13,887 bases of DNA from an uncultured Collinsella sp. (GCA_900543945.1 UQTN01000055.1:1-13887), one strand, 5' to 3'. Shown: positions 6,464-13,757, numbered from the stretch's first letter. Made by a program: numbers and translations. Notes: generated by a model not told the origin, from the sequence alone.

Positions 6464-7474
6464 GTGGCAAAACAGCGCGTTACGATCGCAGACGTCGCTC
6501 GAGAGGCGGGAACCTCGACGGCAAGCGTCTCGTATTACCTCAACGACAAACGAGAAAAGCTTAGCGAGAAGACGCAGGCAAAGATTGCGCGCGTCATCAA
6601 GGAACTCGGATACGTTCCCAACGCCCAAGCGCAAACGCTCACCGGCAAGCAGACCCACGTCATCGCCATCATCATCTTGGATAACACCAACAAATGGGCG
6701 GGCCTCGTCCTCAACGGCATGGAGCAGGTCATGCTCCCCGCGGGCTACCAGACGGTCGTTTGCACGAGCAACTTTAACCCCGAGACCGAGCTCATGTATG
6801 TCGACAAAATGCTCTCACTGGGCGTCGATGGTTTTATCATCCAGCCCACGGCAAATTTCAAGGCAGTCCACGACCGCATCAAGCGCGCCGACAAGCCCGT
6901 CGTCTTTTTTGACGCGGCCATCTACAGCCCAGGCACCAGCTGGATCAAAACCAACCTCTACGACGGCGTGTACAATGCCACGCAGGCGCTTCTCGACGCC
7001 GGCTACGAAGACTTCTTTTCCATCGCCGCCAACATGACCGAAATGCGCACTCGCATGGAACGTTTTCAGGGATATGCCGAGGCATTGGCCGCGAATGGGC
7101 AGCTCTACAAAGCCATCCCCATCGATCACAACAAGCCGTCGATCAACGAGCTCACCGAATACTTTAAATACAAGTTCAACCCCGCCAAGCGCACGCTCAT
7201 CTTCGTACAAAACCAATGGGCGCTTCCCCGTGTCTACAAGGCCCTCCAACCCATGGCCCATCTACTTCCGCAGCAAATAGGTCTTTTGGGACTCAACTGC
7301 GAAGACTGGACCAACCTCACCACGCCGACCGTCTCCACGATCATCGAGCCCGTCGACCAGGAAGGCAGGGAGGCGGCCGAGATGCTGCTCGCCTTGCTTG
7401 ATGGCAGCAGCCAACCCGGCGAGCAGCGCATTCTCGAGTGCAAGCTCAACTGGCTCGACTCCACCTCGATCTAG
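6464..7474 (+). CDS. LacI-family transcriptional regulator
   Basis: This 336-residue repressor-type protein has an N-terminal helix-turn-helix, VTIADVAREAGTSTASVSYYLN (residues 6-27), then LGYVPN (48-53) and the hinge AQAQTL (54-59) with a Leu for minor-groove insertion. The remaining 275 residues form a periplasmic-binding-protein-like effector domain. The chosen start is GTG at 6464 because GGAAGGAG ends five bases before it; an in-frame ATG 12 codons upstream has no such site. The length is normal for the family. It is divergent from the PTS cluster, and a palindrome with central CG overlaps that cluster's predicted start site, so it most likely represses the cluster until an effector, probably a sugar or sugar phosphate, binds. 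The effector is unknown. Confidence 0.93.
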   Translation: MAKQRVTIADVAREAGTSTASVSYYLNDKREKLSEKTQAKIARVIKELGYVPNAQAQTLTGKQTHVIAIIILDNTNKWAGLVLNGMEQVMLPAGYQTVVCTSNFNPETELMYVDKMLSLGVDGFIIQPTANFKAVHDRIKRADKPVVFFDAAIYSPGTSWIKTNLYDGVYNATQALLDAGYEDFFSIAANMTEMRTRMERFQGYAEALAANGQLYKAIPIDHNKPSINELTEYFKYKFNPAKRTLIFVQNQWALPRVYKALQPMAHLLPQQIGLLGLNCEDWTNLTTPTVSTIIEPVDQEGREAAEMLLALLDGSSQPGEQRILECKLNWLDSTSI

Positions 7475-7561
7475 CCATACGTCAAATATGAAGCAAATGA
7501 ACCAGTGGCGTTTGTCCCAAATCTTAAGTATTTGTTCGACAGAACGGCCTCTGCCGGCTCC

Positions 7562-7570
7562 TGCTAGACT
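7562..7570 (+). promoter_or_regulatory. extended -10 promoter for the endonuclease gene
   Basis: TGCTAGACT is an extended -10 element (TGn followed by TAGACT) 33 nt before the endonuclease ATG. No good -35 box lies 16-18 nt upstream; TTCGAC at 7535-7540 is too far. Extended -10 promoters can work without a good -35, so this is plausible but weak. Confidence 0.35.
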
Positions 7571-7603
7571 GGTAGATTCCCAACCGTCCATCCAGGAGCC
7601 TCA

Positions 7604-8584
7604 ATGTCGCGCAAGTCCGCCTACAAGCAAGCACTTTCCATCGGCACCGCCGTGGTGCTGGGGTTTGCGCTGTTCACAGGGTCGCTCGACGGAGCGCCCA
7701 AGCTGTTATCACCGCAAAGCGATGAGCAGGCAGCGGCTCTGGCCGAGAAGCAAAACGAGAGTCCCAGCCGTACCGACGACGAAGCGGACTTGGTCGCCCG
7801 GCTCGAATCGGGAACAGCGAGCTCCGAGGACTCTCAAAATAGCCAAGACTCTGGCGATGGCCCCGATTCCGCCGCAAGCGACACCGATGACGCTTCCGCG
7901 GACAGCGTCGCCACCCCCATCGACGAGGTCGAAAACCCCGACCTCAACCGCGCCCGCGGTGTATATCTCAGCAGCATTCCCGACTACGCCGGCAACCCCT
8001 ACGTTGCCCTCCGCGCCGACGGCACGCATCCGCTCGGCACGCCGTCATTCACACTCGATGAATACGATCGTGCCACCGAAGAGGGCTGCTTTAAGAAATT
8101 CTCCAAGCTCGACAGCCTGGGCCGCACTCGCAAGGCGCTCGCCTGCGTGGGCCCCGAATCGCTCGGTCAGGGCAAGCGCGGCGATATCTCGCGTATCCAT
8201 CCTGCCGGTTGGCACCAGCAGCGCTACGACTTTATTCCAGGCCAGAGCCTCTACAACCGCTGCCACCTCATCGCCTGGTCACTCTGCGGCGAAAACGCCA
8301 ACCGCAAGAATCTCCTCACCGGCACGCGCTATCTCAACGAGACGGGCATGCTGCCGTTTGAAGAGCAGATCCTCGACTACGTCCGCGACACGGGCAACCA
8401 CGTGCTCTATCGCGTCACGCCTATGTACAACGAGGAGGAGCTCGTCTGTCGTGGCATTCGTCTGGAAGCACAATCGATCGAAGACCACGGCAAAACCCTG
8501 TGCTTCCACGTGTACTGCTACAACCTGCAGCCGCACGTGCAGATCGACTACGCCACCGGCCGCAACCAGGCATCCGGAGACTAG
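7604..8584 (+). CDS. DNA/RNA non-specific endonuclease, membrane-anchored or secreted
   Basis: This 326-residue protein belongs to the beta-beta-alpha-metal nuclease family (NucA/EndA/Spd type). An N-terminal hydrophobic segment at about 10-26 follows a basic start and acts as a signal peptide or anchor. Residues 50-110 are a low-complexity acidic Ser/Asp/Ala spacer. The nuclease domain spans about 115-320. LYNRCHLIAWSL gives the general-base histidine as His221. NLLTGTRYLNETGM gives Asn245 as the likely metal ligand, with Glu253 eight residues later as in Serratia nuclease. The start is fixed by AGGAG five bases upstream. It is a single gene with its own promoter, closed by a bidirectional terminator. 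Likely roles are degradation of external nucleic acid for nutrients or DNA handling at the cell surface. No LPxTG motif or immunity gene is seen, so a toxin role is less likely. Confidence 0.88.
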   Translation: MSRKSAYKQALSIGTAVVLGFALFTGSLDGAPKLLSPQSDEQAAALAEKQNESPSRTDDEADLVARLESGTASSEDSQNSQDSGDGPDSAASDTDDASADSVATPIDEVENPDLNRARGVYLSSIPDYAGNPYVALRADGTHPLGTPSFTLDEYDRATEEGCFKKFSKLDSLGRTRKALACVGPESLGQGKRGDISRIHPAGWHQQRYDFIPGQSLYNRCHLIAWSLCGENANRKNLLTGTRYLNETGMLPFEEQILDYVRDTGNHVLYRVTPMYNEEELVCRGIRLEAQSIEDHGKTLCFHVYCYNLQPHVQIDYATGRNQASGD

Positions 8585-8647
8585 TGCCGACCGCGCCGCC
8601 CGTAACCCAAAAATGATCCGTTTTCCTCCGTCCCCAAGGGATCAAAT

Positions 8648-8679
8648 AAGGCCGCCCCGGTTACCCAGGGCGGCCTTTT
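8648..8679. terminator. bidirectional intrinsic terminator
   Basis: AAGGCCGCCC (8648-8657) pairs perfectly with GGGCGGCCTT (8668-8677) around a 10-nt loop. On the + strand it ends in TTTT; on the - strand it runs into TTATTT. It lies between the convergent endonuclease and EF-G-like genes and can stop both. Confidence 0.88.
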
Positions 8680-8712
8680 CGTCAGCACCTACATTGCAGA
8701 CAAAGCCACACG

Positions 8713-10788
8713 TTACTTAGCTCGGCCCTCCTCATAGCGCTCGACCAGCTTGGCCTGCACGTCATAGGGCACCTGCTCATAGCCTGCGGGTCTCATGGTA
8801 AAGTCGCCCGTGCCGCGCGTGATGGAGCGCAGACGCGTCGAATAATCCGTTAGCTCAGCCAGCGGGGCTTGAGCGATGACCACGGTGTCACCGCGCTCAT
8901 CGGTCTCCATACCCGTCACGCGACCGCGCGAGGCCGAGATGTCGCCCATCACGGCGCCGGCGTAGCTCTCGGGGATAGTCACCGTGATTTCCTCGATGGG
9001 CTCCAGTACCACCGGATCGGCATCGGCGCATGCCTTGCGCAGGCCGATACGAGCCGCCGCGCGGAACGCCATCTCGTTGGAGTCGACGCTGTGATACGAG
9101 CCGTCGTACACCGCGACGCGAATACCCGTGAGCGGATAGCCGGCAATGATACCGTCCTTCATGGTCTCCTGGACGCCCTTGTCCACGGCGGGGATGAGCG
9201 AGCGCGGGATGCGGCCGCCCACGACCTCGTCAACAAACTCATAGCCGTCGCTCGTGCCGTCGGGCCCAATGAGCGGCTCCACGCGCAGCCAGCAGTCGCC
9301 GTACTGACCGGCGCCGCCGGTCTGCTTCTTGTGGCGACCCTGGGCGCTTGCCGTGCGGCGGATGGTCTCGCGATACGGAATGCGGATCGGCACGCTTTTG
9401 GCCACGACCTTGGTGCGATCCTCCAAACGGTTGAGCAGCACCGAAACCTGCGCCTCGCCCACGGCGGAGATGATAGTCTGGCCCGTCTCCTCGTCACGGT
9501 CGATGCTCATGGTCGGATCGGCCTTGCAAGCCTTCTCGATAAACGTGTAGAGCTTCTCTTCGTCGCCGCGATTCTCGGCCTCGATGGCAATGCGGTACTG
9601 CGAGTTGGGGAACTTAAACGCCGCTGCCTCGACCTTGCCGGTAATGGAGAGCGTGTCACCCGTCTCTGCCGCCAACTTGGGCGCCACGATAATGTCGCCG
9701 GCATAGGCGTGACCGACCTCGGTCATGTCGCGGCCGCACATCACATACAGGTGAGCCAGACGATCGCTCTTGCGGGTACGCGCGTTGACCAGCTCGAGGC
9801 CCGGCTCAAGCGTACCCGTCAGTACCTTGATAAAGCTGATGCGGCCCTGCTGCGGGTCGGCCAGGGTCTTAAACACAAACGCCACCGGGCGGTCATCGTC
9901 GCTCGAGATCTTAAGCGAGTCGCCGTCGATGAGCGGCATCTCGCCGTAGTCAGTCGGCGCCGGGAAGTACGTGGCGATGTCGTCCATCAGCGAGTTGACG
10001 CCCTGCTCCTTAATGCAATCGCCCGCAAAGACCGGCACAAAGATGCGCTCGGCGATCGCCTTGGACAACAAACCCTCAAGCTCCTCCTGCGTCAGCGTCT
10101 CCTCGCCTTCCAGGTATTTCATCATCAGCTCGTCGTCGGCCTCGGCCACCAGCTCGCACAGATGGTCATGGGCCTCCTCGGCCTGGGCACGATACTCCTC
10201 GGGAATCTCCGACTCAACGGCCTCGGCGCCGTTGCAGTGGCGCGCCTTCATGCGCACCAGGTCGATGATGCCGTCAAAGTCCTCGCCCTCGCCCCAGGGA
10301 AGGGTCACGGCGCCCAGGCGCGTGCCAAAGCGCTCCTGCAGCAGGTCCATCGTGGTCGCAAAGCTGGCCTCGGAGCGCGACAGGCGGTTTACAAACACCG
10401 CACGCGCCAGACGCAGGTCCTCGGCGGCATACCAGAGCTTAACCGTCGTAGGCTGCGGGCCGGCCTCGGCGTCGACAACAAACAGAGCCGTCTCGCAGAC
10501 GCTCATCGCGGCATAGGCGTCGCCGATAAAATCGGGATAGCACGGGGCATCGAGCACGTTGATGCGCGCGCCCTTCCAGTCGATCGGCGCAATGGTCGTC
10601 GAGATGGAAAATGCACGCTTGACCTCTTCGGGGTCATAGTCGAGCGTGGGCTTGGTGCCGTCGTGGCCGCCCAGGCGGGCGGTCTTGCCGGAAAGGTGGA
10701 GCATGGCCTCGGCGAGTGAAGTCTTGCCCACCCCGCCTTGGCCTACGAGCACCACGTTCCTTACGTTACCGGTCTTGGGAGCACCCAT
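8713..10788 (-). CDS. EF-G-like translational GTPase (FusA2/EF-G2 type)
   Basis: This 691-residue protein has the full five-domain EF-G layout. The P-loop is GQGGVGKTS (16-24), unlike the AHIDAGKTT of true EF-G. The G3 region reads DAPCYPDF (80-87), where EF-G has DTPGHVDF; the catalytic histidine position is Tyr84. The G4 motif reads NRLS (134-137) instead of NKxD. Domain IV is recognisable from TGGAGQYGDCWLRVEP, and the C-terminal domain from GAVMGDISASRGRV and TRGTGDFTM. These features match the EF-G-like group of actinobacteria. A mycobacterial member is reported to bind GTP without supporting translocation, so the role here may be regulatory rather than core elongation. The ATG at 10788 has a perfect AAGGAGG nearby; the 37 upstream codons of open frame are leader. 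It is transcribed alone, after the ABC operon terminator. Confidence 0.9.
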   Translation of the reverse strand: MGAPKTGNVRNVVLVGQGGVGKTSLAEAMLHLSGKTARLGGHDGTKPTLDYDPEEVKRAFSISTTIAPIDWKGARINVLDAPCYPDFIGDAYAAMSVCETALFVVDAEAGPQPTTVKLWYAAEDLRLARAVFVNRLSRSEASFATTMDLLQERFGTRLGAVTLPWGEGEDFDGIIDLVRMKARHCNGAEAVESEIPEEYRAQAEEAHDHLCELVAEADDELMMKYLEGEETLTQEELEGLLSKAIAERIFVPVFAGDCIKEQGVNSLMDDIATYFPAPTDYGEMPLIDGDSLKISSDDDRPVAFVFKTLADPQQGRISFIKVLTGTLEPGLELVNARTRKSDRLAHLYVMCGRDMTEVGHAYAGDIIVAPKLAAETGDTLSITGKVEAAAFKFPNSQYRIAIEAENRGDEEKLYTFIEKACKADPTMSIDRDEETGQTIISAVGEAQVSVLLNRLEDRTKVVAKSVPIRIPYRETIRRTASAQGRHKKQTGGAGQYGDCWLRVEPLIGPDGTSDGYEFVDEVVGGRIPRSLIPAVDKGVQETMKDGIIAGYPLTGIRVAVYDGSYHSVDSNEMAFRAAARIGLRKACADADPVVLEPIEEITVTIPESYAGAVMGDISASRGRVTGMETDERGDTVVIAQAPLAELTDYSTRLRSITRGTGDFTMRPAGYEQVPYDVQAKLVERYEEGRAK

Positions 10789-11028
10789 GATGACCTCCTT
10801 GCAGGGCCGCGCGCAAGGCGCGACGCCAACGGGGAGGGTTCGCGGTCGGTGCCGTCCCGGGAGCAGCATGGTCGGCAGCCGAGCCGACTCACCCTCCAAA
10901 TGTCCTATGCCACCACCCTACCCTCACGGGCGGCTGTCCATGCATACCTTTCGGCGCACGTATGAATACAGGCGGCGAGAGGAAGAGACAAGCATGTGAG
11001 GCGTTTATTGAACCCCGTCGATGCAAAC
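10789..11028. other. leader and upstream region of the EF-G-like gene
   Basis: No gene is supported in this GC-rich stretch. It holds a small hairpin CGCGC-AAG-GCGCG (10810-10822) just before the ribosome binding site and another, GTCGGC with GCCGAC (10871-10888). A weak leftward promoter could be TTGTCT (10991-10986), 17 nt, TATTCA (10968-10963), which would give a leader of about 165 nt. None is strong enough to list alone. Confidence 0.3.
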
Positions 11029-11065
11029 AAAAAGCCGCCACAGACCGTAAGACCTGCGGCGGCTT
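11029..11065 (-). terminator. intrinsic terminator of the amino acid ABC operon
   Basis: AAGCCGCC (11032-11039) pairs with GGCGGCTT (11058-11065), with a CAG/CTG extension inside after one mismatch. In the leftward direction the stem ends in TTTTTGTTT. It lies 33 nt after the ATPase stop and separates the ABC operon from the EF-G-like gene. Confidence 0.85.
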
Positions 11066-11098
11066 CGCCTCAATTAATGGTTGAGTAAATACCTGAGC

Positions 11099-11863
11099 CT
11101 ATCCCTCGATACGGCTCAAGAACTCACGGGTGCGCTGCTCGCGTGGATGGTCGATGACCTGCTCGGCAGAACCCTCTTCGACAATGCGGCCGCCGTCCAT
11201 AAAGACCACGCGGTCGGCAACATCGCGCGCAAACTGCATCGCGTGGGTCACGATCACCATCGTCATATTCTGCGCGGCAAGGTCTTTAATGACACGTAGC
11301 ACCTCGGCCGTTAGCTCGGGATCGAGCGCCGAGGTCGGCTCGTCAAAGAACAAGATCTCCGGGTCGAGCGCCAAGGCGCGGGCGATACTCACACGCTGTT
11401 GCTGGCCGCCCGAAAGCTCGCAGGGCACCTTGTTCTCGTTGCCCGTAAGCCCCATCTGCGCGATCAGTTCACGCGCACGTGCTTCGGCCTGCTCGCGCGG
11501 GCACTTAAGCACGCGAATCGGTGCATCGGTGATATTTTTCATCACGGTATAGTGCGGGAACAGATTGTAGTTCTGAAACACCAGACCAAACCGCGAGCGC
11601 GCCTGTTTAGGCACATCGCCCTTTGCGTACACCGCGCCCGAACCCGCATCCGTCGCAACGGCAAGGTCACCAAACGAGAGCGAGCCTCCGTCGAGTGTCT
11701 CGAGCAGCGTGGCACACCGCAGCAGCGTGGACTTGCCGCCACCCGAAGGCCCGATAATCGCCACGACCTCGCCACGCTTGACCTCGAGCGAGATATCCTT
11801 GAGCACCTCATTGCCGCCAAACGCCTTGCGCGCGTTCGATATATTCATTACCGTTCCGGACAC
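11099..11863 (-). CDS. polar amino acid ABC transporter, ATP-binding protein
   Basis: This 254-residue cytoplasmic ATPase powers uptake with the permease and binding protein encoded upstream. It has Walker A GPSGGGKST (38-46), Q-loop Gln97 in VFQNYNLFPH, signature LSGGQQQR (150-157), Walker B ILFFDEPTSALD (170-181) and H-loop His207. The NYNLFPH segment and overall length are typical of the GlnQ/HisP family for polar amino acids. The start chosen is GTG at 11863 because GGAGG lies exactly five bases before it. The ATG four codons earlier has no ribosome binding site and itself overlaps that GGAGG. It is the last gene of the operon and is separated from the permease gene by a hairpin and a long structured repeat. 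The amino acid substrate cannot be told from this subunit. Confidence 0.95.
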   Translation of the reverse strand: MSGTVMNISNARKAFGGNEVLKDISLEVKRGEVVAIIGPSGGGKSTLLRCATLLETLDGGSLSFGDLAVATDAGSGAVYAKGDVPKQARSRFGLVFQNYNLFPHYTVMKNITDAPIRVLKCPREQAEARARELIAQMGLTGNENKVPCELSGGQQQRVSIARALALDPEILFFDEPTSALDPELTAEVLRVIKDLAAQNMTMVIVTHAMQFARDVADRVVFMDGGRIVEEGSAEQVIDHPREQRTREFLSRIEG

Positions 11864-11895
11864 GGGAACCTCCATGTGTTTAAAAAGTCAGCGAG

Positions 11896-11992
11896 CGTGT
11901 GACTGGCGAGACAATGTGCTCCGAAAGAGGAGCGCCGCGTACTTCTGTACGCAAGCGACGGTTTGAGGAGCAGATTGGCCGTCAGGCACGCG
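11896..11992. repeat. structured intergenic element, copy 1
   Basis: A 44-nt core (11923-11966) reads GAAAGAGGAGCGCC, GCGTAC, loop TTCT, GTACGC, AAGCGACGGTTTGA. It sits at the tip of an imperfect hairpin: left arm 11896-11922 pairs with right arm 11967-11992 by about 19 Watson-Crick and two G-U pairs (+ strand). The core outside the loop is identical to that of copy 2 (12736-12842), while the arms are unrelated in sequence to those of copy 2. It lies between the permease and ATPase genes. I do not recognise the family. Confidence 0.75.
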
Positions 11993-12007
11993 CGCAGCGT
12001 CGAGCAG

Positions 12008-12031
12008 TCCGCCGTTCGTTAGAACGGCGGA
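12008..12031. promoter_or_regulatory. perfect hairpin after the permease stop codon
   Basis: TCCGCCGTTC (12008-12017) pairs perfectly with GAACGGCGGA (12022-12031) around GTTA. It begins five bases after the permease stop. No T-tract follows in either direction, so it fits an mRNA-stabilising hairpin better than a terminator. Confidence 0.55.
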
Positions 12032-12036
12032 ACGAT

Positions 12037-12690
12037 CTAGTCATGGTAGTAATCCAATTTTTTCTCCGCGGCGCCCAGCAGCATCTCGACCACAAAGTTA
12101 AAGACCCAGTAGATCAGCGCCGCGATCGCAAACGGCACCATGCTCACTTGCGAGGCAACTAGCGCCTTGGCCGTCGAGAACATCTCGCCCACGCCAATGG
12201 CAAATGCCAGCGACGTATCCTTGACCAGCGTGATAATCTCGTTTCCCATCGCCGGCAAAATACGCTTAGCGACCTGCGGCATCACGATATACAGAAACGT
12301 CTGTATGCGCGAATAGCCCAGCACCTCGGCTGCCTCGTATTGACCGCGCGGAATGGACTGCAGGCCCGAGCGATAGATCTCGGCAAAGTAACCGGCGTAG
12401 TTGATGATGAACGCCACAACGCACGCCGTCCACTTGGAATCGGGCGTGAGCGAGATGCCGAACACGTAGTACGGGGCGAAGTAGATGGCAAACATCTGTA
12501 GCATGAGCGGCGTGCCGCGCATGACCGAAATATAGATGCGCGCGATCCAGCGAAGCGGCGCAATTTTGCTCATGCGCATAAACGCCACGGGGATTCCCAA
12601 CGGAATCGACCCGAGCAGCGTCAGCACAAACAGCTGCAAGCTGACCAAGAATCCCTGGCCAAGCATCTGCATCATGACCTGAATAGACAA
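12037..12690 (-). CDS. polar amino acid ABC transporter, permease
   Basis: This integral membrane protein of about 217 residues belongs to the HisM/GlnP family. It has several hydrophobic segments and the family's cytoplasmic coupling motif around EAAEVLGYSRIQTFLYIVMPQ, where the ATPase docks. RGTPLMLQ and GYFAEIYRSGLQSIPRGQ are also characteristic. The start is uncertain. The open frame reaches a TTG at 12729 with no ribosome binding site. The TTG at 12690 has AGAGAG six bases before it and is chosen here. ATGs at 12675 and 12672 would also give a normal protein. It is the only permease gene in the operon, so it probably forms a homodimer. A structured element fills the gap to the binding-protein gene, and a hairpin plus the second copy follow this gene. 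Confidence 0.88.
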   Translation of the reverse strand: MSIQVMMQMLGQGFLVSLQLFVLTLLGSIPLGIPVAFMRMSKIAPLRWIARIYISVMRGTPLMLQMFAIYFAPYYVFGISLTPDSKWTACVVAFIINYAGYFAEIYRSGLQSIPRGQYEAAEVLGYSRIQTFLYIVMPQVAKRILPAMGNEIITLVKDTSLAFAIGVGEMFSTAKALVASQVSMVPFAIAALIYWVFNFVVEMLLGAAEKKLDYYHD

Positions 12691-12735
12691 CCCAAGCTCT
12701 CTTTCACAGTAACGGAACAGCGAACCCAATGCTAA

Positions 12736-12842
12736 AGCGGGTTTTCCAGGTGCCCGAGTTTGCCGTGAAAGAGGAGCGCCGCGTACTAAATGTACGCAAG
12801 CGACGGTTTGAACGGCAAAATCGGGTGCCTGGGAAAGCCGCT
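12736..12842. repeat. structured intergenic element, copy 2
   Basis: The 45-nt core (12767-12811) is identical to copy 1 except for the loop TAAAT. It is enclosed by 31-nt arms, 12736-12766 and 12812-12842, which match as an inverted repeat at 26 of 31 positions without gaps. Three of the five differences are G-U pairs on the + strand. The element fills the gap between the binding-protein stop codon (overlapped by two bases) and the start region of the permease gene. Confidence 0.78.
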
Positions 12843-13701
12843 ATTTGAGAACCCAGTTGTCGAAGGACAGACCATAGCTTGAATACTTATCGCACAGGTC
12901 CTTGACCGTGCCGTCCTCGTAGAGCGCCTTGAGCGACTCGGTCACGGCGTCGGCCGACTTGGTGTCGCCCTTCTTAAAGCCGACGGCGTAGTGCTCGCTG
13001 GACAGCGGCTCATCAAGCTGCGTATAAGCATCGGGCTTGGCGGCAAGCTGATACTGGGCAATCGAAAGGTCGCAAGCCACGGCATCGACCGCGCCGCTCT
13101 CGAGCTGCATAAAGGCCGTGTTGTACTCGCCGATCGTGTCGAGCGTGGCAAACGTCGCCGCCAGATCCTTCTGGTCACCCTCGAGTACATCCTGCGCAGC
13201 GGAATCGGTCTGGGTAATCACGGTCTTGCCGGCAAGATCGTCCCAGCTCTTGATGCCCGCATCCTTCTTTACCACCAGCACCTGCTCGTTGAGCATGTAC
13301 GGCTCGGAGAACGTGTAGTCGTCCTCACGGCCCTCCATGGTAAAGCCGTTCCAGATGCAGTTGATGGCACCCGAGTTGAGCAGCGTATCCTTGGCATCCC
13401 AGTCGATGGCCTCGTATTTGACCTCCCAGCCCTGCTTATCGGCAACGGCCTTGGCAAGGTCGAGGTCAAAGCCGGTGTACTCGCCATCATCGCCCACAAA
13501 GCCATACGGAGGATAGGACTTGTCAAAGCCCACGACGAGCTTCTTGGACTCCGCAGCGCCCTTCACATCCTTGGCCGCGGCAGAGCCAGCAGCGGAGCCC
13601 TTGCCGGCACCACCGCCGCAACCGACAAGACCAAGGCCAAGCACCGTGGCAAGCGAGCCGGCTAGACCAACAAACTGACGACGAGACATATCGGTGTTCA
13701 T
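12841..13701 (-). CDS. polar amino acid ABC transporter, substrate-binding lipoprotein
   Basis: This 286-residue protein is a family 3 extracellular solute-binding protein. The N-terminus carries a twin-arginine motif, SRRQFVG (6-12), then a hydrophobic stretch and the lipobox LVGC with acylated Cys28. It is therefore probably exported by Tat and anchored as a lipoprotein. A Gly/Ala/Ser linker (29-50) precedes the binding domain. Ligand-site landmarks are YPPYGF near 63-68, DLDLAKAVA near 80-88, and TMEGREDDYTFSEPY, whose Arg normally binds the amino acid carboxylate. The ATG at 13701 follows AGGGGG; an ATG four codons on is possible but lacks a comparable site. It is the first gene of a three-gene operon with its own promoter. 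The exact amino acid is not determined. Confidence 0.94.
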   Translation of the reverse strand: MNTDMSRRQFVGLAGSLATVLGLGLVGCGGGAGKGSAAGSAAAKDVKGAAESKKLVVGFDKSYPPYGFVGDDGEYTGFDLDLAKAVADKQGWEVKYEAIDWDAKDTLLNSGAINCIWNGFTMEGREDDYTFSEPYMLNEQVLVVKKDAGIKSWDDLAGKTVITQTDSAAQDVLEGDQKDLAATFATLDTIGEYNTAFMQLESGAVDAVACDLSIAQYQLAAKPDAYTQLDEPLSSEHYAVGFKKGDTKSADAVTESLKALYEDGTVKDLCDKYSSYGLSFDNWVLK

Positions 13702-13720
13702 GGTATTCCCCCTTGATGGT

Positions 13721-13738
13721 ACTTTAGTTAGGTAAAGT
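13721..13738. promoter_or_regulatory. inverted repeat, candidate operator of the ABC operon
   Basis: ACTTTA (13721-13726) and TAAAGT (13733-13738) form perfect 6-bp arms with a 6-nt spacer, about 13-30 nt downstream of the predicted start site. The same half-site appears in CACTTTAGTG (13764-13773) between the -10 and -35 boxes. Repeated half-sites flanking a start site suggest a regulator, not identified here. Confidence 0.45.
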
Positions 13739-13757
13739 GAGTCATGTAACGTTCAGA

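Noticed and set aside
6228..7037. + strand frame starting in the intergenic region before the LacI gene
   Set aside because: There is no ribosome binding site at its ATG, no recognisable domain, and most of it overlaps the LacI gene in another frame.
8869..10719. 616-codon + strand open frame
   Set aside because: It is a shadow of the EF-G-like gene on the opposite strand and has no recognisable domain.
12008..12031. Hairpin after the permease as a terminator
   Set aside because: It has no T-tract, and the ATPase gene downstream must be transcribed through it.
11896..12842. The paired hairpin elements as integron attC sites or MITEs
   Set aside because: In attC sites the conserved boxes are at the outer ends and the middle varies; here the middle is conserved. 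A simple MITE would share its terminal repeats between copies; these arms differ, and no target-site duplication is apparent.
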